The notes: a model not told the origin generated them from the letters alone. A DNA stretch of 64,000 nt from Marvania coccoides (GCA_963854735.1 OY978098.1:310001-374000); one strand, 5' to 3'; numbered from the stretch's first letter, positions 31,576 to 43,274 are shown. A program made the numbers and translations.

Positions 31576-32172
31576 ATGGGCAGCAAAGAGAAAAACGTTA
31601 TACAGCGGGTGATTCGCTACGTGAGGCACGATCTTCGAGAGATCCTGGCTCCTTCATCCCTACCAGACCCCCCTGACTACGTCTACCCCCCTAAAAAGTC
31701 GCTAGGGCAGCACTTGACCATCCTGAAGGAAGCCGTTCGAATTTACATCGACAGCTGGGACGGCGCCAAGATGGAGGCCGAGCTGCGGCGGGAGAGGGGC
31801 GAGGACGAGGCTACGAGCAGGCAGCGCGAGGGGGAGGCGGCGGAGGAGATGCGGGAGCTGGCTGAGGAGGTGAAAAAGACGGCGACGGGAGGAGCTGCGT
31901 CATTGGCCCCCTACTTGCAGCATCTGTACAAGACGCGGGCCAAGGCGTACCGCGACGCTGTGAAGCAGTTCATCGAGGGTTACAAGGAGGGGTTTCAAGA
32001 AGCGAACCAGCCGGAGGTGCCGCCAGAAGTCGCCGCTGAAATGAAAGTAACAGCGGCGGCAGCGGAAGAAGAAGAAGAGAAGAAAAAGGCGGCGCCGAAG
32101 GCTGAAAAACCGAGGGGCCGGCGAAAAGCGGTGGCGGCAAATGAAGAGGCGCCTCCTCCCCCCCCCGGATGA
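31576..32172 (+). CDS. Hypothetical 198-aa charged helical protein
   Basis: One exon starting MGSKEKNVIQRVIRYVRHDL. The N-terminal third (to YPPKKSLGQHLTILKEAVRI) looks folded. The middle is a charged helix (ELRRERGEDEATSRQREGEA), then a Tyr-containing block (LQHLYKTRAKAYRDAVKQFI), and a low-complexity Glu/Lys/Ala tail ending in a Pro run. No signal peptide or membrane segment. No family recognised. The stop is only 73 bp from the convergent RPA14 stop, so the two transcripts probably overlap at their 3' ends. Confidence 0.65.
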   Translation: MGSKEKNVIQRVIRYVRHDLREILAPSSLPDPPDYVYPPKKSLGQHLTILKEAVRIYIDSWDGAKMEAELRRERGEDEATSRQREGEAAEEMRELAEEVKKTATGGAASLAPYLQHLYKTRAKAYRDAVKQFIEGYKEGFQEANQPEVPPEVAAEMKVTAAAAEEEEEKKKAAPKAEKPRGRRKAVAANEEAPPPPPG

Positions 32173-32245
32173 AGAAAAATATTCGTCGTATTCTAATTAT
32201 TTAATGGGTGAAAGAAAATTCTAAACAAGGTTCATCATTCTTGAG

Positions 32246-32768
32246 TCACAGGAAGAGCTCCTTGTGTTGGTTGTTGATCAATTTGCAGGTTTCGTTGTAG
32301 TTGGCCATGTCTGCACAGGGGTGGGGAGGGCGGAGGGAAAACTTGCGTTGAGGAATGCAGGAAGTGAAACAGGCAATTCTCTCTCTGAAGCCGCGCAGAT
32401 AGCTCGTACAGATCGCTCGCACTGTTGTCCGGGTGCGTTGAGAATGTGAAAACGAGGAAGAAAAGATAAAAAAATAAAATAAATTCCCAGCGCTTACCAA
32501 AGGAGTCGCCAAATGCGGAGATACTCTCCTCCCGCAGCGTGTTTGGGCTCTCCACGGTGCCGTCTACCTCCACATAGGCGCTCTGCGGCACTGCGCTGCG
32601 CACCATGACCTCCACGATGCCATCATCGGCTGCCTTGAGGCGCAGCACGCCGCCCTGCACGCCCTCCACCCGGCCCACCAGCTTCACTCGCCGCCCGATG
32701 TAGTTCCCCATGAGCTCAAAGTTGACGCGGGGCGCAGGCGAGGTGACGTCAACCCCGGTGGTGGCCAT
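32246..32768 (-). CDS. RPA3: Replication protein A 14-kDa subunit (RPA3)
   Basis: Minus-strand exons 32768-32498 and 32310-32246 encode 111 aa, the normal size of RPA14. The OB-fold shows VNFELMGNYIGRRVKLVGRV, GIVEVMVRSAV and the family's end block DMANYNETCKLINNQHKELF, which comes from the second exon. RPA3 is the smallest subunit of the single-stranded DNA binding trimer and stabilises the trimer core. The splice is phase 1 (TTTG|GTAAGC ... GTGCAG|AC). It shares a 120-bp divergent upstream region with the gene at 32889. Confidence 0.9.
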
Positions 32769-32888
32769 TTTTGTGCGGTGATCGAATTATAAGTTTTTTA
32801 AAAGTTGTCAGTGAGAGCGAGCGTGAACGAGCTTCGCCGCTGGATTAATTAGTGATGGGAGCGATAAAAATGTTAATGCAGGAAATAA
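32769..32888. promoter_or_regulatory. Short divergent promoter region
   Basis: Only 120 bp between the RPA14 start and the ATG at 32889. No named element is clear. Confidence 0.4.
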
Positions 32889-33749
32889 ATGCGGCGCAAT
32901 GAGCAGGCAAATGAGCAAAAACTTTTTGAAAAAATAATAATGGACGCAGCTCATTTAACAATTCCTTTGCGCTTCAGAGCTTTAAAAAAAACATATAATG
33001 CCTGGAAAACGAGCTGGCTGCCTGATCCGGCCTCCTCCTGGCAAAATGTCTGCCCCTCATTCAAATTTCGAAATGTAGTTGACAAATTAAGCGTATTTCT
33101 GAAGATGTTTGGGTGCGGTATACTCCCACGTTTGCTCAGGCAACCACTCGATTCCTTGGCGACTGTGATGACGTCGGTAGGCGCTGTCGTGGACGCTGTC
33201 AGGACCTTCATCGCCAACGACTGCCACAGCTGCTGCGTGCATAGCAAATGGTGCTGGGATTGGGCCAATGAACACCTAGGGGGTGAAGAAAGACAGCACT
33301 GCATGTCTACGATCTTCGATATGAAGATGCTGGCAGCCGAGGCGGCGGCCGATAAAAAGCTGGCGGCACTGCTTGGGAGAAAATGGCTAAAAGAGCGCGC
33401 GCGCGTTCTGGACGCCCTTTCCTGTGGCTGGCTGCGGTTCCAGGTCCGCATGGCTTCAAAAGAGGTAAGCTCTGTGGGGGCTGCAAAAATTCTGCACTAC
33501 TGCTCCGCCACAGCATGCAGACTGGAACAGCCACCGCAAGGCATGCAAGCTGCTGCGGGGGTAAAATTTCCTGATCTATACATCTTTCAGATACTTCAAA
33601 CTTGTTCAATTTCTGCTTTTTTTCTTGTGCATCATGTGTATTACTGTATAAAAGTCGCCGTAAAGACTTTCTTAAATATCAATCTCAAAATAAATCTTCA
33701 GCGTTACATTTTATGCTACAATTTTATTTGCTGTCGTAGAATACAATGA
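32889..33749 (+). CDS. Hypothetical protein, helical and Cys/Trp-containing
   Basis: The likely exons are 32889-33464 and 33591-33749, with donor AAAGAG|GTAAGC and acceptor CATCTTTCAG. The intron is 126 nt and stop-free, so both forms stay in frame. The first exon gives 192 residues (MRRNEQANEQKLFEKIIMDA, FRALKKTYNAWKTSWLPDPA, CHSCCVHSKWCWDWANE). The second exon is AT-rich and hydrophobic and may not be genuine. An inner Met at residue 18 is an alternative start. I do not recognise the family. Confidence 0.5.
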   Translation: MRRNEQANEQKLFEKIIMDAAHLTIPLRFRALKKTYNAWKTSWLPDPASSWQNVCPSFKFRNVVDKLSVFLKMFGCGILPRLLRQPLDSLATVMTSVGAVVDAVRTFIANDCHSCCVHSKWCWDWANEHLGGEERQHCMSTIFDMKMLAAEAAADKKLAALLGRKWLKERARVLDALSCGWLRFQVRMASKEVSSVGAAKILHYCSATACRLEQPPQGMQAAAGVKFPDLYIFQILQTCSISAFFLVHHVYYCIKVAVKTFLNINLKINLQRYILCYNFICCRRIQ

Positions 33750-33998
33750 AAAAACAGTGGAAAAAATGGTGTCGCTATCTGCGACGTTAATGAACATTCC
33801 TCGAGGTAAAAAATTATCTATCTGAAAAAAAATATAGCAAAAGAATCACAATTTCCTGCTACTTCAATCGTTCCTTTCCACACACGCACACACACACACA
33901 CACGGGGGGGGGGGGGGGGGGGGGGGGTTATGGACCAAGCTCATGCATGCCACGCCCGCCTCTTCCGAAAAAGAAAGCTCGTGAAAATGTTTCCCAAC
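33750..33998. other. Convergent 3' spacer containing CA and G runs
   Basis: AT-rich DNA ending in (CA)n followed by a 24-nt G tract, directly beyond the TauE-family stop codon. No gene. Confidence 0.5.
33881..33927 (+). repeat. (CA)n microsatellite followed by G24
   Basis: About 23 nt of CA dinucleotides with one interruption run straight into an uninterrupted G tract of about 24. On the TauE gene's sense strand this is a C tract plus GT repeat in the 3' region. The length is likely variable and prone to sequencing error. Confidence 0.9.
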
Positions 33999-35659
33999 TC
34001 ATGCCGCGCAAACAGTTCCCCAGTTCCACAGCCGGTGCCCTGCCACAGCGGCTTTCACCGTCATTATCCCTTGCACAGCCAGCACCAGCGACGACAGCGA
34101 CATTATCAAAGCCATCGCCCACACAACGAGACTGCTCTTTTGCAAACGGCGATGCAACAGACGAGTGAGAGCCTGACCTAATCCCGTGAACAGAGCACCA
34201 ATCACAAACATCACTGCGCCATAGTCTGCTGGGAGTGCGCCAAAAGAGACAAAAATCACCGACGCCGACATGGAGGTGAAAAAAATCATCGTGGCTGAAG
34301 TGGCAGCAGCAACCTCCGGCGGGACCCCCATTTCCAGCATCAGCGGGCCCTTGACTATGCCTCCTCCAACTCCAAACATGCCAGCGCACACCCCCGCAAA
34401 GGTGCAAATTGAAGGGTAAACCAATGTCGTCTTGTTGGTCCACAGCACATCGTCAACGTCTTCCAGCGGGATGCCCTGCTCGGAGTGCTTCGCGGCGCGC
34501 CTGAGGAGGTGCCCCCGCGTAGCCACCAGCGCAATAATTGCGACTGGGGCGACAGCGATCGCAGACAGCCAGTAGCCAAAAGACGGGCAGGCAAAGAGGC
34601 GCTTGGCAAGGTCGCTGGCGACAACGCACGCTAAAAGCGCGAACAAGACGGCCAGTTTCTTCAAGGGGACCTTGGGGCGAGCATCACGGACCCGAATTGC
34701 AGGTAGATGATGAGGAAGGATCTCGGCGGCGACATTTGGCTCGCGCTCGATGGGTAGCTCGCCGTTGGGAGACGGGGTCTGCGCTGACAGCAAAGGCTCT
34801 TCAATGTCTGATTTGTCGTCAAGGTCGACAATGTCGTCTTTGTTTTGCAGCAGCAAAATGTGCGCTGCTAGCTCCTGTCGCTGCGAAAGAGCCGTGGCCC
34901 TTTTGTAAAGCCTGTCGGTGATGAACGCGAGAAGAACGGCGAGCGCCATGGTGGTCAGCCACGGTGGAAGCACCTGTGAAGAAAGAAACGTATAGTAATT
35001 TAGCTATTGGAGGAAGAAGAAACCTTTGCCAACCAAAATCCCCATTTATTTTTATTTTCATGAGCATCACATGCTGGCATGGCACCCTTTTTCTTTCTCA
35101 CCTGGTTGATGTAGCCGCCGGCAACAGCCCCTAAGATGGTGGATGGCTCCATGATGAGAATGAGGTTCCAATTTATTAACGATGATGCGGTGCGGGTGGG
35201 GTGGTGCCGAAAAACGTTGACGCCGAGGTTGACCAGCGTGCCCCCCACGATCGTGATGTTGGACAAGGCAACCGCCCCCGTTGTGTTGAACCTCAGGACG
35301 ATCAAGTACAGTGGCACCAATAGGCCGCCACCGCCAATGCCGCTGGAAGACGCTAGCACTACGACAACTGCAGCGAGAGCCATGCCCAAAAGGTCCACGC
35401 CGCGGAGAGGCCAAAGAGTTTTGTGGGGCTTCGCTGTTTCTTCTCCAGGCCTTGTGAGGAAAGTGAGGACCTTGCCGGCAACGCCCTTCAGGCGCCAGTT
35501 TTGAACAAATTCCGCACGGGCGGAGCTGCTCATCTCGCCGCCAGCTGCTGCGCTATTGGAGCCACGTTTATCACCGTTGGAGCCGCGGTTTGCAGCGGCT
35601 GCCACGCATACTGCTGCGCTGAAGAGCAGGAAGAAGGGCAGGCGGGCGGTGACCGGCAT
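33999..35659 (-). CDS. TauE/SafE-family anion exporter (DUF81)
   Basis: Minus-strand exons 35659-35102 and 34973-33999 encode 510 aa. A signal peptide (MPVTARLPFFLLFSAAVCVA) is followed by two inverted hydrophobic halves. Each half carries the family's Gly motif: SSGIGGGGLLVPLYLIV in the first and GMFGVGGGIVKGPLMLEMG in the second. A hydrophilic acidic loop (DDIVDLDDKSDIEEPLL) separates them. Bacterial members export sulfite, sulfoacetate or related organosulfur anions; plant and protist members are little studied. The layout (signal peptide, two halves, long middle loop) matches plant TauE/SafE proteins. The splice is phase 0 (CAG|GTGAGA, TTCACAG). Confidence 0.88.
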
Positions 35660-36245
35660 TGCGCTTGGACCTGGAGAAGAGAGAGGGGTGGTCAGACGTC
35701 ACAGTGAGCAGCAGATTTGAATCTCAACGTGAAAAAGTACCAACTGGGTATTTATGTGGTTTTGTCTCACTTAGATTGGGCTTCTGATTTTGAAAAAACA
35801 GGGGTTGGTTGAATAGCTGGCACCAGCAAAGGAAGAGCAACTATCGCTTTTAAAGGGTGCTCCCTATTTATAACGCCAATCGCGCTGAACCCTAAACTAA
35901 GCACAATTGGCGTGAAGTGCCGGAACGGGAATTCTGCTGGCAAGCACGATGATGTGATATGCCAGCCAAGTGCCAGCAAACAACCGCCGCTTTACTTTCT
36001 TTCTCTTTCCTATACGATTGAATGCTTTAATAGCAAATAGAAAGCAGAAAGGCCAATGCGCTGTAACCATGGCTCTGGCTTTGGCGTGGCCGCTCTCTTC
36101 AAACCCCACCCTCCCCTCGCTCTGAAATTTCAACGCCCTCGTTCAAATTTAAAAAAAAAAGGAAAGAAGAAATTCAACATCACCTCTCCGAATGTGGTGC
36201 AGTAGTACAGTTTATATTAAAACTTGCATTGCGTAAGTCTGCTGT
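35660..36245. other. Head-to-tail spacer
   Basis: 586 bp between the GlyRS 3' end and the TauE-family 5' end, both on the minus strand. It should hold the GlyRS 3' UTR and the TauE promoter. No supported ORF or repeat. Confidence 0.5.
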
Positions 36246-38536
36246 TCACTCGTCCTCTTCGGCCGCAGCCTCTTGCGCTGGGTACTTTGCCGCCACGCCC
36301 TCCCAGCTCTCCTCCATGTCGGTCATCCGCCGCAGCAGCGCTGGCAGTTCATTTTTCGGCACCCGCACCTGAGAAGTCGAGTCCCGGTCGCGCAGCGTCA
36401 CCGTGCCGTCAGCCAGGGTGTCGAAATCGACGGTGATGGCAAAAGGCACGCCCAGCTCGTCGGTGCGCGCGTACCGCTTCCCGATGGTGGCGCCGGTGCT
36501 GTCCACGGTGTTGGACAGTCCCGCGCGGGTGATGGTGGCCGCCACGGCCTCTGCTTCGGCCACCAGGTCGGCCTTTCCGCCCATGAGCGGCAAAATCACG
36601 GCCTTGACGGGAGCAGCGAGGGGGGTGAATTTGAACACCGCGCGGCGCTCGTCGCCCTCCCGGGTGTAGTAGCAGTGCTCAAAGATGCAGTACAGCAGGC
36701 GGCCGATGCCAAAGGACGGCTCAATCACCGCTGGCGTGTAATTCCGGCCGGTGACCCGCTTCGTCTGCTTCCTGATCTCCACCCACCCTGGCTGAATGTC
36801 AAACGTCTGGTCGTGCACCTTCAGCGGCACCGTGCGCCCCGCGTCCAGCTCCGCCTTCATCGCCAACGCCGTCTCGTCGCTCATCGCCTGCAGCTCGTCA
36901 GCCACGCGCTGGGCGTCCCTCTTCAGCACCTTGCCCAGCTCCTTCTTCAGCGGCGACACCAACACCACCTCCTCTTCGCGCGGCTCGGAAAACGTCTCGT
37001 GCGCCATGAGCTCCACCTTGGATGCGGCGGTGTGGGCGTTGAGATCATAGGCAGAGCGATCCGCCAGCCCAGCGCACTCCACCCACCCGTACGACGTCTC
37101 CACCTCGCAGTCCCAGCAGTCCTCGGCGTAGTGTGCCATCTCATGCTGCAGGTGCTGCCTGAAGCGCACGCGGTCGGGGTTGAGGCCGATGCGGCAGCAG
37201 AAAAGGTAGGTGCGGCCGATGAAGTAGGCCAGAGTCTCGTTGGCGATGATTCCGTTGGCCACAGCCTCGCCCAGCGGCGACCGCGCGGGCTTTTTTTCGG
37301 CGCCGAGCTGCAGCGCGCGCGAGTACAGTAGCGGCGCCACAGCAGCCACGTTCTTGAACTTGGGGTGGCTCTTGTCGTTGGGGTTGCAAAAATGCTCGAT
37401 CTCGGCCTGGGTGAACTCGCGCACGCGCAGCAGGCCCGCGCGGGGGGAAATCTCGTTGCGGTAACTGGACCCAATCTGGGCGGCAGCAAAAGGGAGCTTG
37501 GAGCCGTTGTAAAACAGCAGGTCGCGGAAGTTGACGAAGATGCCCTGCGCGGTCTCGGGGCGGAGGTAGCCCGTCGTGTCCCCCTTGGGCCCAATCGAGG
37601 TTTTAAACATCAGGTTGAAGGGGAACGGAGCGGAAATGGCGTTCCCAGTGTCGGCCGCCTTCACGCCGTATTTCGTCAGCGCGGCGCCCAGGTCTTCCGC
37701 CCCCAGCTCTCCCACCCGCGCCAGCACCTCCAGCGCCTCCGCTTTGGCCTCCTTGCTGGCTTTCGGGTCCTCCAGCAGCTCCTCGAGCGCGTTTTCCAGC
37801 AGATGGTCAGCGCGCAGGCAGTCGCCGGTCACCACGTCGGTCACCATGAAGTCGGTGAAGCGCTCCACGTGGCCTGACGCGCGCAGCACGGGCTCAGGGG
37901 TCACCACCGGGCACTCCACTTCCAGCATGCCCTCCTCCAAAATAAAGTGCTGGCGCCAGGTTTGGGTCACGTTCTGCTTGATGGCGCACCCGGGGGGGCC
38001 GTAGTCGTAGAACCCAGCGACGGAGCCGTAGATTTTGAAGGAAGGGATGAAGAAGAGGCGGCGCTCGAGGACGTTGGAAAGGGCGGCGCGGAAGGCCTCC
38101 TTGTTGGCGCCAGACGTCTTGCCGGTGGCCGCAGTGTACGCCTGGTACACGTGAGGGTGGGAGTGCATGTTAAAAGAAAGCTGCTGCGCGGAGGCGGGGG
38201 CGGGGCGAAAACACACAATACAAAATAAAAAACAGACGCAATTTGCCTACCTTGAGCGTGTCATCCAGAACGATCTTCAGATTCTTGAGCTCCTCGATCG
38301 CCTCGTCCACAGCTGCCTGCAAGTGCGAGGAGGGAGGGAGTGAGCAGCCGTCGCGAAGATGTCAAAGAGATGTCAGAGGATTGTAATTTCCAGCAGCAAT
38401 GCCTCACCCGCACGGCCCTGCCGTCCTTGACCTCAGCCTTGAGACCACGAACGACGTCTCCCTGCCGCGCCACGGCCTCTTGGGCCTTGTCCACTGCCTC
38501 TTGAAGGGCAACGTGGTCTGCCCCGTCTGCTGCCAT
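36246..38536 (-). CDS. GARS: Glycyl-tRNA synthetase, eukaryotic alpha2 type
   Basis: Minus-strand exons 38536-38408, 38316-38251 and 38183-36246 encode 710 aa. A WHEP domain fills residues about 6-64 (VARQGDVVRGLKAEVKDGRA, VDEAIEELKNLKIVLDD). The class II core follows: motif 1 region YGSVAGFYDYGPPGC, motif 2 FRDLLFYNG...SYRNEISPRAGLLRVREF, and motif 3 PSFGIGRLLYCIFEH, then the anticodon-binding domain (VKAVILPLMGGK, GATIGKRYARTDELGVPFAI). It charges tRNA-Gly in the cytosol; a dual organelle form cannot be excluded, but no long leader is seen. The exon 3 acceptor is a GCAGCAG tandem, so one Gln may be alternatively included. Confidence 0.95.
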
Positions 38537-38834
38537 TATATCTGAGCTGCGGATGCAAAACCCAGTTCTTTTCTAAAGACACGGTTAATTAAAAAACCAG
38601 CTCTGATCAGCCTGTTATCAGTCGACTGATCCAGAAAATTTTCATGCCGCCCAAAACATGCTGGCTTTTCTCTCGCCTGGTGTGCACCTGGTCATTCACA
38701 TTTTTATATTTAAAATATCAGTCCTATACCGTACACGTGTCCACATGCTGCAGCGCACAGTCCTGAGAGAGTTTCTGTCTTGAAAAAATTGCCGAAATTT
38801 GCTAGCTGAGCTACACCCCCCGACCTCCAACCCC

Positions 38835-40055
38835 ATGGCGGAGGCTGCAGCACAGCCTGCTCTCGGACCTCCTCTGCAACACCCTGTCGTAGGCGTCAAT
38901 GTGACACCTCCTGTGGCCCCTTTGCGGCTGGACAGCGGGAAAATGGTCAGCCTGGCGGACCTACACGTCAACAGCAACACCCCGACTGCTCCCCGCGAGG
39001 CGGATCCTACGGTACGCCTCGCTGCTACGCTCAAAACACCACATTTGATCTTCATCTCACATCACTTTTGCTGGGCACACCCTCAAACGCTGCTGTCAAT
39101 GCCCCCCTGTCTGCAGGCAATAGACCCTCTGGACCCCCTCCTGCAGCACCTCGTCCAGGACAAGCCCTTCATTACCGCGGTGCAGACCAGCCAGCTCCAC
39201 GCCGCTGCTGCCGCCGCCGTCAAAGTCCTCAAGACCTTCGTGGGGCCCAGCTCTGGGGAGTTTAAGCGCCCCGTGGACCCTCGCCGGGGGCCCAGCTTCG
39301 GCGGCAGCCCTCGGTTCCCCAGCGGGCCCACCATGCTGAGCCCGGGAGTCCGCTCCATGAAACAAGAGGTGCTGCAAATGGAGGACGCTGTTCCCTGGAC
39401 CGTGGTGCGCCGCACGTGGCGCAATCGCCGCCCCTCCTGGCGGCGCCAGGTCAAGCAGTCGGAGCTCGTGACCGACCTGGCAGCTCGGCTGAAGGAACTT
39501 CGGCAAGCCTTGCTGGTGGATGACGGGGCCTTCCCCGGCTGTGGCCCCTCCTGGAAGAACCAGCTGGATCTGTGCATTCAGGGGCGGGGCACGGGTTCGC
39601 TTCTGGTGACGGTGTGGGATGAGATGAAAAACACCATCAGGGGGTGGATGTGCGGGGCAGGGGCGGCACCGGCAGCGGCAGGAAGCTCAGGGCCTGCGCC
39701 AGGCGCCGCGAGCACCGGCCGCGCGGTTCAAGCGCTGCAGGCGGCACTGCGGCACGACGGGACCGAGGCGCTGCTACAGGCGCCGCTGGAAGCGATCGTG
39801 GGAGGCGACGGGCTGTCTCTGCACGCTGTGCGGCAGGCCATCGACCTTGAGCGCCGCACGGTGTCCTCGAAGCTGGCGGCGCTGCAGCAGGGGGGCGGTG
39901 TGGCTGGGGTAACGACTATGGAGCAGAGCATCTCGTGCTTTGACACGCTGGGGGCTGGGTGGGAGGACAGCGATTTTGATAGCGCCGCTGAGACAACGCC
40001 GATGGACGAAGGCAGTGACGCGACCGACCTCGATTCGGACTTTGACGAGTCATAA
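38835..40055 (+). CDS. Hypothetical 371-aa protein with acidic tail
   Basis: Exons 38835-39011 and 39117-40055, with the start in a good context (CCCCATGGCG). The N-terminus is Pro/Ala-rich. The middle carries LDPLLQHLVQDKPFITAVQT, a Pro/Gly/Ser stretch, a basic Trp-rich block (VPWTVVRRTWRNRRPSWRRQ) and helical segments. The C-terminus is acidic (MDEGSDATDLDSDFDES). No family recognised. The mixed basic and acidic blocks suggest a nuclear protein. The 105-nt intron has donor ACG|GTACGC and acceptor TGTCTGCAG. It is divergent from GlyRS over 298 bp. Confidence 0.65.
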   Translation: MAEAAAQPALGPPLQHPVVGVNVTPPVAPLRLDSGKMVSLADLHVNSNTPTAPREADPTVRLAATLKTPHLIFISHHFCWAHPQTLLSMPPCLQAIDPLDPLLQHLVQDKPFITAVQTSQLHAAAAAAVKVLKTFVGPSSGEFKRPVDPRRGPSFGGSPRFPSGPTMLSPGVRSMKQEVLQMEDAVPWTVVRRTWRNRRPSWRRQVKQSELVTDLAARLKELRQALLVDDGAFPGCGPSWKNQLDLCIQGRGTGSLLVTVWDEMKNTIRGWMCGAGAAPAAAGSSGPAPGAASTGRAVQALQAALRHDGTEALLQAPLEAIVGGDGLSLHAVRQAIDLERRTVSSKLAALQQGGGVAGVTTMEQSISCFDTLGAGWEDSDFDSAAETTPMDEGSDATDLDSDFDES

Positions 40056-40567
40056 AATGTGCCCAGAAAATAAATTAATGAATACTTGAAATTTCTTTTA
40101 TGACCTTTTTGTGTTTTTCGCTTGATAAGTAAATTAAAGTTTTCTACGACTTTCTGACTCTCTTTCTGTGAAACCCTTCATGTACCTTAGCATATTATGC
40201 ACCTGAATGGATCTGTTTGATCGCTTTTGCGCCTGTAATGCATCTTTTGGAGAGCAGAGTTCCCGCCGGTGCCGCCTTGCAGCCAGAAAACACCCACCCC
40301 TCAACTGTAGATGTCTTCTTCCACTCCAGGGCATTGAGGAGGACGTGATATTAGCTTCTTTTAGGATTGCGCAGTAAGATGGAGAGGAAGAGAGCTCTGT
40401 CACAATTATGGAGTCCAAAATTCAGTCTCAGGCAAAATTCGGCCTGCTATAATTTTTTCTTTTATTAATTAAAAAAACGTGCAATGGCCATCCCACGGGC
40501 CAGCGCGCCTGCCCAAGAATAATTTTGTTAGGAATTTTTCCGGCTGTATAACGACATCTTGCCCGCC
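40056..40567. other. Spacer between two plus-strand genes
   Basis: 512 bp of mostly AT-rich DNA with an AATAAA at 40069. Minus-strand open frames here have no support. Confidence 0.5.
40069..40074 (+). terminator. Polyadenylation signal AATAAA
   Basis: Fourteen nt after the stop of the gene at 38835-40055. Confidence 0.6.
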
Positions 40568-43274
40568 ATGGAACGCAGTCCACTCGGTGGTCAATACACA
40601 GAATTCCTGAACGGACTAAAAATTCCGGCAGATCAGGCAGCGCTGCTGCAATCCCCCGCAGGTGAGTTCAAAATCAGAACACTTCTCCCAACAAACACGC
40701 ACTCAATTTGCGCTCCCGCCTTCCCGGCCCCTTTTAAAATTTTGTTTATTTATTTTCAGCGTGGGGAGCCCCTCCGCTGGTGCCTGACGTGGGTGCGCAG
40801 CTCGCCAGGCTGGCCACCGTCATGGCCCAACAACCTCCTGTCCAACAGCAGCAGCCTCAGGTAGTGCAGCAGCCGGGTCCCGCCCCTTCCCCTTACTCCA
40901 GCCCACAGCGCCAACCGCAGCAGATCCAGCAGGCGCAGCAGCCATCGCCTCGGCTCGCTGTTACCACCAGCGCTGCCGCTGTCGACGCTGCGCACGCTGC
41001 CGTGGGCGCCATGGCTGAGGACCTCCAGGGCGGATACTCCCCCACGAACACCACCTCTGGGCCCCCCAAAATCTCCCCTTTGCGCGCCCAAATCCCGCTC
41101 CCAGCCACCGCCCCCTCATCTGCTGCTGCAGTCGCGGCAGCCGCGCCGGTCGTACCTATCTCGCCGCCGCCGCCTCCCCTGAGCGTCCCTCTCAGCCCCT
41201 CGCAAGGCCCCATTCCAGCCCAGCCTGAGACGTTTTATTCTCCAGACATCCCGCAGCTGCCGGTCACCGAGCGGATTCCCTACGGGGGCACGCCACCTGA
41301 GGAGTTTGGTGGGCGGAGAGGAGACATCAGCGACCTCGCTGACGGCAGCAAGAGCGACGCAATTGCGGAGGTGGTGGAGGGAGGGGCAAAGGAAGGAGGC
41401 GGAGGCGGAGTTCAGCCGATGCTACTGGACAGCAGTGCGGGGGCTGACGGCGCTGGCCCCTCGAGTGCAGCGACAGCGAAGGAAGCGGCAAGAACGCCTG
41501 GAGATGGCGGCGAGGGCGCTGCAGGCGAGGCCAACAACACGCACGGCCTGAGCTCTCTGGCGTGGGGGCTGGCGCGCAAGCTGGGCTCCAAGCTGCTGAA
41601 CCGGCCCTCTCCGGCGTCCTGGGAGAAAGGAAGTCGGCCCACGCCGTCCAAACTTGGGTCAACTGTGGCCAGCGCTGCTTTGATGGAGGGCGGGACCGGT
41701 ACTGCCGCCGGCCTCGCCTTTCTTCCAGCGACGCAGCCCATTTCGGCATCCCCATCTGCTGCTGGCCAGGCACAGCAGCAGGAGGCGCGTCCGGCGGTGC
41801 AGCCGCTCCGTCTCGCCCCTCCCTTGGATTCTGCGGGAGTGGGGGAAGCAGGACCAGCTCCCGACGGCGCTGGTGCAGCTGCAGTACCAAGTGGTGCTCA
41901 GCAGCAACAGCGCCCGAGGCTTCGTCGGTTTTCCTTCCAGCCCTCTCTGCCGCTTAAACACGTGCAGCCTCAAGGAGACGATGCCGCTGCCGCTGCTGCT
42001 CGTGTTCAGCCGCTGCTGCGCTTCATGTCCAACGTGGAGACCAAGGTAGACGAGGCGCCAGGGAGGAGCACAGACGCTCAGGAACGCCAATTCCAGCAGC
42101 AGCAACGGTGGGCGCCGGCCATGCAGGCATCCCTGGTAGGCAGCCCTCGGCGCACCCAAGAGGAGGGTGAGGACGAGGCTGGAGCGCCTCCTGCTGCACC
42201 CGCTGTGGCGGTCATTGCCGCCGCGATGGAGGAAGAAAGAGAGGAGAGTGGGGGCGGAAGCGCCCCTCGGGAGGAGGACACCCTGGCCTCTGCGCCCATG
42301 GAGGACGCGATTCCCCCCACGCAGGTGCTGCTGGATGACCAGCACGCTGCCACTTCCATCGATGCTCGTCTGGATGTGGGGGCCGACGGGGAGAGACCCC
42401 GCAGCCCCAACGGCGGCGCAGCCACAGCCACCGAAGCTGCAGCTGCCTCCCCCATCCGTCCGCGGGGCCAGCAGCGCCGGCAGCCGGCGCAGCAGCAGCC
42501 TTCGTCTGTTGCTGCTATCATCAAGGAGCGAGAGGAGGAGGAGGAGGATGGAGATATGCTGGCGGAGGGCATGAGCGGGGGGAACAACAACGAAGACACC
42601 GGCGCAGCGTTTGGAGGGCACGGGCTGCTGCCGCGTCAGACTTCCTCTGTGGCGCAAAATGTGTTTGGCGGGCTGCAGGGCGCCAAAGCCAGCTGGCTGC
42701 CAGCTGGGGGTGCGGGAGGGTTCCTCACGCAAGATTCCTTCATGCTGGCCACGCAAGAGGACTTTGCAATGCCGGCGGCGGCGGCTGGGGGTGGCGAAGG
42801 CCTCGTCGATGCGGCAGGCGGCGGGCCTGCTGTGTCTGCTGTGTCTCCGGCGCAGCATGCAGCAGCTGGACACGTGGCAGCTGGCGACGGTGTCGGGGCT
42901 GTTCCTCGGGAAACTGTGGCTCAGACGCCGCCCAAGGAGGGCGAAGAAGACGTGGGAGACGCCATGGACGAGTGCATGGCCGACGCTGTTGTCGGCCAGG
43001 CGCAAACTGTGCAAGAAAGAAAGGAAGAAGAGGAGGTGACGGCGACCGGCGAGCGGACAGGCCAAGCAGTGGCGCGAGAGGTGGTGCACACGAGCCCTGA
43101 GCGGCCCAACGTGTTACGGCGACAGCAGAAGCGGAAGGACCACCCTGAAGGGGGTGGGGTGGATGGCATTAAGTACCGATCGATGAAGAAAGCTCACCCA
43201 ACGAAAATCATTGACCGCCCGCCGCGCCCCCGCCCAGCGTCCCCCGCGGCCGCTGCAGCACGGAAACCAGCAGG

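Noticed and set aside
36273..37331. A 352-codon plus-strand open frame
   Set aside because: It lies antisense within the GlyRS exon, whose class II motifs are unmistakable.
41659..43089. A 476-codon minus-strand open frame
   Set aside because: It is the shadow of the Ala/Gln-rich low-complexity gene; His/Leu/Arg-rich and without motifs.
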